Shown here: positions 1-5,250 of the stretch, in pieces
Numbering within the stretch: position 1 is the stretch's first letter
Layout of the letters: the number at the start of each line of letters is the position of its first letter
Assembly: GCA_028872645.1 (NCBI GenBank)
Contig: JAPKDK010000157.1
Coordinates: 1-6,855, forward strand
Direction of reading: 5' to 3'
From: Verrucomicrobiota bacterium
GTDB lineage: Bacteria; Verrucomicrobiota; Verrucomicrobiia; Limisphaerales; UBA1100
Length of the DNA: 6,855 nucleotides
Notes under the pieces: model-generated
Told to the model about the DNA's origin: nothing
The model's database searches: none
Seen by the model: the letters and a program-made list of their open reading frames with translations, nothing else
Made by a program: the position numbers and the translations under genes

Positions 1-1058
1 GCGAGGGTGGGGAAGAAATCCTGCGAGGTGACTTGCGCGGCGCATTCGGTGCCGGGCTTGGTTCGTCCGGGCCAGCGAATGATGAGCGGCACGCGCAGGC
101 CGCCTTCGTAAAGGGTGCCTTTGCCGGAGCGGAAGGGGGCATTGCGCGTGGGTGGGCGGTTGCTGGATTTTGCGGTTGGGAAATCCACGCCGCCGTTGTC
201 GCTGGTGAGGATGACCACGGTGCGGTTGGCGAGTTTTAAGTCATCGAGCTGGCGCAGCACGCGGCCGATGTTTTCATCGAGGCTGGCGAGCATCGCGGCG
301 TACTCGGCGTGGGAATGGATTTTGCCAGGCGGCTTTTTTTCAAACCGTTTCACCAGCGCCGGTTTGCCCTCGATGGGCGTGTGCACGGTGTGAAACCAAA
401 GGCTCAAAAAAAACGGGCGGTCCTTTTGTTGCGCGATGATTCGCAGCGCGTTGTCGGTAAGTTGGTCGGTGAGATAATCGCCCTGCTTGCCCGCGCCCAC
501 TGGCACGTAGCGCAGCTCGGGGTCGTTCTTGGACCACGGCCCGCGGTAGGGCCAGTGGAACGTCGCCGGCGCGCCCCAGTAAGTGCCGCCGATGTTTTCG
601 TCGTAGCCTTGCGTCTCCGGATAAAAAGCCGCCTTGCCGAGATGCCATTTGCCGATGTGCGCGGTGAAATATTTTTCTTTCTTGAACAACTCCGCCAGTG
701 TCACCTCCGCAAGCGGCAGATTGGCTTCGGCCTTGGCGGGGAGCAGTCGACGGTTTTTAGGCCCACCCCTCACCGCGCCCTCGTGCCAAATCGTCATGTC
801 CAGCCGCGCGGGCGATTTGCCGGTGAGGATGGCCGCGCGCGTGGGCGAACAAATCGCCGCCGCCGCATAGGCCTGCGTGAAGCGCATCCCCTCCCGCGCC
901 AAGCGGTCGATGTTGGGCGTTTCGAAAAAATCACTCCCCTGCACCCCCGCATCCGCCCAACCCCAGTCGTCCACAAGGATGAAAACAAAGTTTAATTTTT
1001 CCGCACTAGCCGGCAGAACCAAACTCGCCGCCAAGAAAATCCAAAGCAAAATCCGCAT
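1..1058 (-). CDS. Secreted sulfatase (arylsulfatase type), C-terminus beyond window
   Basis: Formylglycine-dependent sulfatase of the alkaline phosphatase superfamily, expected to hydrolyse sulfate esters, probably on a polysaccharide or glycoconjugate, outside the cytoplasm. The 352 visible codons start at the ATG at 1058-1056 with a Sec signal peptide (about residues 1-19, likely cleavage after ASA). Visible motifs are the metal-binding LVDDWGW (28-34); the sulfatase signature CSPTR with Cys70, the residue converted to formylglycine; GKWHLGK (136-142), carrying the active-site Lys137 and His139; a histidine-rich HTVHTP segment; and TSDNGG, with metal-ligand candidates Asp287 and Asn288. The frame is open to the left edge, so roughly the last 100-200 residues of a normal 450-550 residue sulfatase are missing; that is a window cut, not a visible truncation. 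It is divergent from the oxidoreductase at 1129. No maturase is present, and the substrate cannot be told. Family assignment is secure; subfamily is not. Confidence 0.95.
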   Translation of the reverse strand, partial: MRILLWIFLAASLVLPASAEKLNFVFILVDDWGWADAGVQGSDFFETPNIDRLAREGMRFTQAYAAAAICSPTRAAILTGKSPARLDMTIWHEGAVRGGPKNRRLLPAKAEANLPLAEVTLAELFKKEKYFTAHIGKWHLGKAAFYPETQGYDENIGGTYWGAPATFHWPYRGPWSKNDPELRYVPVGAGKQGDYLTDQLTDNALRIIAQQKDRPFFLSLWFHTVHTPIEGKPALVKRFEKKPPGKIHSHAEYAAMLASLDENIGRVLRQLDDLKLANRTVVILTSDNGGVDFPTAKSSNRPPTRNAPFRSGKGTLYEGGLRVPLIIRWPGRTKPGTECAAQVTSQDFFPTL

Positions 1059-1128
1059 GGGCAAAAGAGTATCTGACCGCCTCCCGACTTGCAATCGGCG
1101 GGGATTTCCCCACACTGTCTGGCCTTTC
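1059..1128. promoter_or_regulatory. Divergent intergenic region with short inverted repeat
   Basis: These 70 bases separate the sulfatase start (minus) from the oxidoreductase start (plus), so promoters for both should lie here or inside the gene ends. An inverted repeat GGGGA-TT-TCCCC occupies 1100-1111, and a palindromic TTGCAA occupies 1089-1094. For the sulfatase, TTGCAA followed 15 bases on by GATACT (1073-1068, minus strand) is a weak sigma-70-like pair, each hexamer matching consensus at four of six positions, and it would leave a nearly leaderless transcript. Neither gene has a clear Shine-Dalgarno sequence. The inverted repeat could be an operator shared by both genes, but that is inference from position alone. 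Confidence 0.35.
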
Positions 1129-2499
1129 ATGAGTGAACAAAAACAGGATGTGAATCGGCGCGACTTTATTGCGGCGGGGAGTTCGTTGGCGGCGATGATG
1201 CAGGCGTTTAAGGCGCAGGCGCAGGAGGGTGGCGGCGAATCCACCGCACGGCGCACGGACGATTCCACGCCGCCAGTGAAGATGGGCCTCATCGGCTATG
1301 GCTCGCACGGTCGCGAGATTGCCCGCAATCTTGCGCAGCTTCCGAGCGCGCCCTTGGTAGCGGTGAGTGATCACTATGCCGCGATGCTGCGGCGTTCCAA
1401 ACGCGAGCATCCCAAGGCGAAGGGCTACGCGAAGTATCAGGATTTGTTGGCGGATAAAAATGTGGAAGGCGTGATCATCGCCACCGCGCCGCATGAACAC
1501 AAAGCCATCGTGCTGGCCGCGCTCAAGGCGGGCAAACACGTTTACTGCGAAGCGCCGCTGGGCCATACGCTGGCCGACGCGCGCGCCATCGCCAAGGCGG
1601 CGGCCGACAATCCGAAGCAAAATTTTCAGGCCGGGCTGCAATTTCGCAGCGAGCCGCAGCGGCACTTTATGTTTCCCTTCATGCGCTCGGGCGCGCTTGG
1701 TCGGCCGGTGCAGGCGCGCACGCAGTGGCACAAGAAAACCAGTTGGCGCCGCGTGTCGCCCAATGCCGCGCGCGAGAAGGCTATCAACTGGCGGCTGGAC
1801 AAGCAGCTTTCGCCCGGGCTCGCCGGCGAGGTGGGGATGCATCAGGTGGACTTGGTGAATTATTTTCTCAATCTCAAACCCTTGGCCGTGAGTGGCTTCG
1901 GCAGCACCATCCAATGGCGCGACGGTCGGCAAGTTCCCGATACGGTCAATCTGGTGTTCGAATATGAAAATGGATTTTCACTGACGCAGGAGTTGACGCT
2001 TTCCAATTCCTTCGATGGCGAATACGAAGTAATGCACGGCACGAACAGCGCGGTGATGCTGCGCGGTTCGCAGGCGTGGATGTACAAAGAAGCCGACGCG
2101 CCGCTCATTGGCTGGGAAGTCTACGCGCGCAAAGAGGCGCACTACGACAAGCCGGGCGTGGTGCTCGCGGCCGGTGCCACCACGCTGGGCAAGGGCGGCA
2201 AAAAACTTTATCAGGAATCGACTTTCACGCAGACGCCAATTTTTTACAGCCTCGAGGCGTTTGCCTATAATAGCCATCAGGTGAAAACCACCGTGGCTGA
2301 TCTCATCGAGGCCTTTGGCGAGCCGGATAACGAAACGGTCACGGATTTTTTGAAGGAACAGCTTGGCCGAACCAACAGCCTGTTGCCCGCCGCGGATGCC
2401 GTGGAAGGCTATCAGGCAAACGTCATTGCGTTGAAAGCCAACGAAGCAGTGAACACCCGCAAGCGCGTGGAAATCACCGCCGCTGATTTGACCATTTAA
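1129..2499 (+). CDS. Tat-exported Gfo/Idh/MocA family oxidoreductase
   Basis: Predicted NAD(P)-dependent oxidoreductase of 456 residues, probably acting on a sugar or sugar derivative in the periplasm or at the envelope; the substrate is unknown. The ATG at 1129 gives an N-terminus with a twin-arginine signal (Arg10-Arg11 in NRRDFIAAG, then a hydrophobic stretch to about residue 31, ending AQAQ), which argues against the in-frame upstream ATG at 877 inside the divergent sulfatase gene. A Rossmann domain follows, with GYGSHG at 56-61. The family EKP motif is present as CEAPLGHT, with Glu141, Ala142 and Pro143, so the usual lysine is replaced. GMHQVDLVNYF supplies the GxHxxD motif (His238, Asp241). 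The C-terminal half contains the substrate-domain segment, ending with EGYQANVIALKANEAV. It heads a three-gene cluster, with the YceI gene 15 bases downstream. No strong ribosome binding site is visible. Confidence 0.9.
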   Translation: MSEQKQDVNRRDFIAAGSSLAAMMQAFKAQAQEGGGESTARRTDDSTPPVKMGLIGYGSHGREIARNLAQLPSAPLVAVSDHYAAMLRRSKREHPKAKGYAKYQDLLADKNVEGVIIATAPHEHKAIVLAALKAGKHVYCEAPLGHTLADARAIAKAAADNPKQNFQAGLQFRSEPQRHFMFPFMRSGALGRPVQARTQWHKKTSWRRVSPNAAREKAINWRLDKQLSPGLAGEVGMHQVDLVNYFLNLKPLAVSGFGSTIQWRDGRQVPDTVNLVFEYENGFSLTQELTLSNSFDGEYEVMHGTNSAVMLRGSQAWMYKEADAPLIGWEVYARKEAHYDKPGVVLAAGATTLGKGGKKLYQESTFTQTPIFYSLEAFAYNSHQVKTTVADLIEAFGEPDNETVTDFLKEQLGRTNSLLPAADAVEGYQANVIALKANEAVNTRKRVEITAADLTI

Positions 2500-2514
2500 T
2501 TTATAAGAAATATT

Positions 2515-3087
2515 ATGAAAAAAGCGTTTATTATTATCATATGCCTCCTTGCCTTGCCGGTGATGGCGGAGACGTATAAATCCAAGTTCGGCAGCAGCGT
2601 AAAGCTCGATGGCGATTCCAGCGTGCACAAGTGGAAGGTCGAAAGCAAACTCATCGGCGGCACTCTCGACGTCAACGTCGCTGCGCTCGGCAAGCCCGGC
2701 TCCCTCGACGCCAAGGCCACGGTATTCATCCCCGTGCGCTCGCTCAAGAGTGGCAAAAAACGGATGGACGAAGTGATGCACGCGGCGATGAACGCAAAGC
2801 AGCATTCGAAGATTGAGTTCACCCTCAGCGAGATCACGGTAAAAGCCGCCAAAGGCACGCTCAGTCAATGCGACAGCAAAGGCACGTTGAAAATCAATGG
2901 CAAGACTCAGCCTATTAGTTTGCCTATTACCGTGTCGCGCGCGGGCGGCAAGCTCACGGTGAAAGGTAGCATAACAGTGAAGATGACTGACTACGGCATC
3001 AAGCCCCCCTCGCCCAAATTGCCCAGCGGAAACATCGTCACCAAGGACGAAGTGAAGATCACCTTCTCGTGGGTCACCGGCAAGTGA
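2515..3087 (+). CDS. Secreted YceI-like family protein
   Basis: A 190-residue exported protein of the YceI family, a lipocalin-like beta-barrel known in other members to bind long isoprenoids such as polyprenyl or quinone-type lipids; the ligand here is unknown. A Sec signal peptide spans residues 1-18 (MKK, hydrophobic core, likely cleavage after VMA). The mature protein begins with the typical first strands and the family's S-x-x-H-x-W pattern (Ser35, His38, Trp40), followed by the FIPVRSLKSGKKRMDEVMH region, a KIEFTL strand and the late MTDYGIKPPS segment, all in the usual order and at normal length. Cys10 lies in the middle of the signal core and does not make a lipobox. The gene follows the oxidoreductase by 15 bases with only a weak A-rich ribosome site, and its stop overlaps the start of the next gene, so co-transcription is likely. 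Confidence 0.88.
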   Translation: MKKAFIIIICLLALPVMAETYKSKFGSSVKLDGDSSVHKWKVESKLIGGTLDVNVAALGKPGSLDAKATVFIPVRSLKSGKKRMDEVMHAAMNAKQHSKIEFTLSEITVKAAKGTLSQCDSKGTLKINGKTQPISLPITVSRAGGKLTVKGSITVKMTDYGIKPPSPKLPSGNIVTKDEVKITFSWVTGK

Positions 3088-3647
3088 GCGACGGTCACGC
3101 CAAACCGCTGCATCCGTGGTACACCCGCCTCTATCGGCTGGGGCGCTTGGATTATTTGAAAATCCTCCGCACCCACGGCGCCCCCGCGCAAGTGGCTCGC
3201 GGCGTGGGCTACGGAATTTTTGTGGAGCTTATTTTTTTCCCCACAATGGGCCTTGGATTTTTTCTGATTTATCCGCTCAACAAATATCTCAAGGGCCACC
3301 TCGCTGCATCCCTCGCCGGATTTATTTTTGCAAAATTATTTGCGCTCTTCACCATCCCGCCCAGCTTCATCCTTGGCAGCAAAATGCTCGGGCTGCAGAA
3401 TTTTGGCGCAAAATTTATGGTGGACGACAAGCTCAAGCCACTAGGTGAAATTTGGATCACTGTTAAACAACTCTTCAGCTCCGGCGAACTCTTCCAGGCC
3501 CTCGCCAGCTGGGCCGCCGGCGCGGCGGTGTTCGGCGTGGTACTCGGCGCCATCGGATTTCTCTTCACGTTAATTGGCCTAAAAAAATACCAAGCCCACC
3601 GCAAAGAACGCCGCGAAGAAATCTTGCGCGAAAAAGAAGCGGCCTAA
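3084..3647 (+). CDS. DUF2062-like small integral membrane protein
   Basis: A membrane protein of 187 residues with no assigned biochemical function. I start it at the GTG at 3084, which forms a 4-base GTGA overlap with the YceI stop codon, a classic arrangement for translational coupling; another GTG at 3069 would add five residues and a 19-base overlap. A basic N-terminal segment (about 1-36) is followed by a hydrophobic segment at about 37-63 (RGVGYGIFVELIFFPTMG), a second at about 73-97 ending in IPPSF, and a third near 141-165, then a highly charged tail rich in Lys, Arg and Glu. The glycine- and proline-containing pattern of the first two segments resembles DUF2062, which sits in the inner membrane. 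The match is by eye and less certain than for the other genes. It is the last gene of the plus-strand cluster and faces the DUF1501 gene tail to tail. Confidence 0.6.
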   Translation: MSDGHAKPLHPWYTRLYRLGRLDYLKILRTHGAPAQVARGVGYGIFVELIFFPTMGLGFFLIYPLNKYLKGHLAASLAGFIFAKLFALFTIPPSFILGSKMLGLQNFGAKFMVDDKLKPLGEIWITVKQLFSSGELFQALASWAAGAAVFGVVLGAIGFLFTLIGLKKYQAHRKERREEILREKEAA

Positions 3648-3651
3648 GGGA

Positions 3652-3673
3652 GGGGCAAGTTCCCCCTTGCCCC
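3652..3673 (+). repeat. 8-bp-stem hairpin, copy 1, after the plus-strand cluster
   Basis: GGGGCAAG (3652-3659) and CTTGCCCC (3666-3673) form a perfect 8-bp stem around a 6-base loop, starting 5 bases after the DUF2062-like stop codon. It could end transcription of the plus-strand cluster or protect its 3' end, but the following bases are AAATTCAG with no T run, so it is not a standard intrinsic terminator. Read in opposite orientations, it and the hairpin at 3700-3721 are related: same stem and loop length, and two of eight base pairs changed in a compensating way. Confidence 0.6.
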
Positions 3674-3690
3674 AAATTCAGTTCTCTCTG

Positions 3691-3721
3691 GAAAAAAATG
3701 GGACGAGGTGGAACTCGTCCC
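3691..3721 (-). terminator. Intrinsic terminator of the DUF1501 gene, hairpin copy 2
   Basis: On the minus strand, GGGACGAG (3721-3714) pairs perfectly with CTCGTCCC (3707-3700) around a 6-base loop, followed after a single A by seven T (3698-3692). The stem begins 7 bases beyond the DUF1501 stop codon at 3729. A GC-rich 8-bp stem plus T tract right after a gene is the normal form of a rho-independent terminator. In the plus direction no T run follows, so it should act on the minus strand only. It is related to the hairpin at 3652-3673. Confidence 0.8.
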
Positions 3722-3728
3722 TCCGATC

Positions 3729-5156
3729 TCATCCAATCACGTCGGTGATCACTTCCCCGCCTACGTCGGTTAGGCGGAAATCGCGACCGTTGTAGCGGTA
3801 GGTCAGTTTCTCGTGATCCATTCCCATCAGGTGCAGCATCGTGGCGTGAAGGTCGTTGACGTGGCATTTGTTGACGGCGGCTTTGTGACCGACCTCGTCG
3901 GTTTCGCCGTAACTCACGCCGCCTTTCACGCCGCCGCCCGCGAGCCAATAGGTGAAGGCGTGCGGGTTATGGTCGCGGCCGGGCTTGCCGGATTTTTGTG
4001 CCAAAGGTAGGCGACCGAATTCGCCGCCCCAAACCACGAGCGTTTCGTCGAGCAACCCGCGTTGGGCGAGGTCGGCTAACAAACCGGCGATGGGCTTGTC
4101 TGTTTCGCCGGCGAACTGGGAGTGGTTTCCAGCGATATCGCTGTGGCCGTCCCAACTGCGTTGGTTTTCCATTCCGCCGCTGTAAATTTGAATGAACCGT
4201 ACGCCGCGCTCCACCATCCGGCGCGCGGTCAAACATTGCGCGGCGAAGTGTTTGCACTTGGCGTCATCCATTCCGTACAGCGCGCGGATGCTGGCCGATT
4301 CCTTGTCCACCGCTAAGGCCTCGGGCGCGGCGCTTTGCATTCGGTACGCGAGTTCGAAGCTCTCGATGCGCGCGGCCAGTTCCTCCTCAAAGGGGTTGTC
4401 CGCGAGATGCTGTTGGTTGAGCGTTTTCAACAAATCCAATTGCCGACGCTGCTGCGTGGCGTTCATTTCTTTTGGGCGCTTGAGATTATCAATCGCCTCG
4501 CCGGTGGGCCGGAAATGGGTGCCTTGATAAACGCTCGGCAAAAAGCCCGCGCCCCAGTTGGCAGCGTGGCCTTTCGGCAAGCCGCGCCCTTTTGGGTCAC
4601 TCATCGCCACGAAGGCCGGCAAGCTATCGCTCTCGCTGCCCAAGCCGTACGTCATCCAAGAGCCCACGCACGGATAGCCCATGCGCGGCAGGCCGCAGTT
4701 CATCGCAAAGAGCGCCGGCGAATGGTTGTTGCTCTCCGTGTGGCCCGAATGAATGAATGCCATTTTGTCCACGTGCTGGGAAAGGTGCGGGAAAATCGAT
4801 GACACGTGCTTGCCGCATTGGCCGTGTTGTTTGAACTCAAACGGGCTCTTCATCAGCCCGCCCACGGCGTTGGAGAAAAAGCCGGTGAACTTGTCAAACC
4901 CTTCCAGCGCCTGCCCGTCATACCGCGCCAGAGCCGGTTTGTAATCCCAAGTATCCACGTGGCTCGGCCCGCCATTGATGAACAGCCAAATGACCGCCTT
5001 CGCCTTGGTTTTAAAATGCGGTCGCCGCGCCGTCAGTGGGTTGCTGCCCGCGGCAAGTCCTTCCTGTTGCAGTAGGCTGGCAAGGCCTAGCGAACCGATT
5101 CCCATACCGGCTTGCTTGAGCATTTGGCGGCGGGTTAGTTGGATTGGATTGTTCAT
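3729..5156 (-). CDS. Tat-exported DUF1501 family protein
   Basis: A 475-residue DUF1501 protein, a family with an alkaline phosphatase/sulfatase-like fold whose reaction is not established. The ATG at 5156-5154 is well supported because it places a twin-arginine signal at the N-terminus (Arg9-Arg10 in LTRRQMLKQAG, then a hydrophobic run to about residue 36), implying export in folded form. Diagnostic segments are FINGGPSHVDTWDYKP (about 59-74), HTESNNHSPALFAMNCG, GMENQRSWDGHSD, WGGEFGRLP, GRDHNPHAFTYWLAGGGVKGG (from Gly393) and VNDLHATMLHLMG (from Val433), closing with the YNGRDFRLTDV end typical of the family. Length is normal and no key segment is missing. It lies 94 bases downstream of the DUF1553 gene in the same direction, a pairing common in Planctomycetota and Verrucomicrobiota. 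No Shine-Dalgarno sequence precedes it: five A separate the start codon from a long inverted repeat. Confidence 0.95.
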   Translation of the reverse strand: MNNPIQLTRRQMLKQAGMGIGSLGLASLLQQEGLAAGSNPLTARRPHFKTKAKAVIWLFINGGPSHVDTWDYKPALARYDGQALEGFDKFTGFFSNAVGGLMKSPFEFKQHGQCGKHVSSIFPHLSQHVDKMAFIHSGHTESNNHSPALFAMNCGLPRMGYPCVGSWMTYGLGSESDSLPAFVAMSDPKGRGLPKGHAANWGAGFLPSVYQGTHFRPTGEAIDNLKRPKEMNATQQRRQLDLLKTLNQQHLADNPFEEELAARIESFELAYRMQSAAPEALAVDKESASIRALYGMDDAKCKHFAAQCLTARRMVERGVRFIQIYSGGMENQRSWDGHSDIAGNHSQFAGETDKPIAGLLADLAQRGLLDETLVVWGGEFGRLPLAQKSGKPGRDHNPHAFTYWLAGGGVKGGVSYGETDEVGHKAAVNKCHVNDLHATMLHLMGMDHEKLTYRYNGRDFRLTDVGGEVITDVIG

Positions 5157-5161
5157 TTTTT

Positions 5162-5244
5162 AACGCAGAGAACGCGAAGGCGCAAAGATTCGTAGAGGGA
5201 AACCACTTGGGAAAAAATCTCTGCGCCTTCGCGTTCTTTGCGTT
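5162..5244. repeat. 29-bp inverted repeat between the DUF1553 and DUF1501 genes
   Basis: Arms at 5162-5190 and 5216-5244 are reverse complements at 27 of 29 positions, around a 25-base centre (5191-5215). In minus-strand RNA the two exceptions would be one G-U wobble and one A-C mismatch. Each arm is built of three near-repeats of about nine bases, in the left arm AACGCAGAG, AACGCGAAG and GCGCAAAG. The element starts 6 bases after the DUF1553 stop and ends 5 bases before the DUF1501 start, so it fills the gap. It looks like a dispersed intergenic repeat; I recall similar GCG-AAG-rich palindromes in other bacteria but cannot confirm it here. It may act as a transcript-stabilising hairpin, an attenuator or a translation block; there is no T run after it, so a simple terminator is unlikely. 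Confidence 0.85.
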
Positions 5245-5250
5245 TAAGTT

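Noticed and set aside
330..415. Runs of seven T and eight A in the sulfatase gene as possible slippage or frameshift sites
   Set aside because: The frame is continuous through both runs and encodes ordinary EKK and PFFL residues; nothing suggests a programmed shift.
877..1128. In-frame upstream extension of the oxidoreductase to an ATG at 877
   Set aside because: It lies antisense within the well-supported sulfatase gene, and its product has no family resemblance; the ATG at 1129 puts a twin-arginine signal at the N-terminus.
1006..1932. Minus-strand reading frame of 308 codons opposite the oxidoreductase
   Set aside because: Antisense shadow of conserved coding sequence, rich in Arg and His, crossing the sulfatase start and without any recognisable motif.
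2515..2568. Lipoprotein signal in the YceI-like protein because of Cys10
   Set aside because: The cysteine lies inside the hydrophobic core without a proper lipobox, and a normal signal peptidase I site (VMA) follows at residue 18.
1978..2868. Minus-strand reading frame of 296 codons spanning the oxidoreductase-YceI junction
   Set aside because: It runs opposite two confidently identified genes and their gap, and its translation has no family features.
3069..3083. GTG at 3069 as the start of the DUF2062-like gene
   Set aside because: Possible, but it would overlap the YceI gene by 19 bases and adds only five residues; the GTGA overlap at 3084 is the more usual coupling arrangement.
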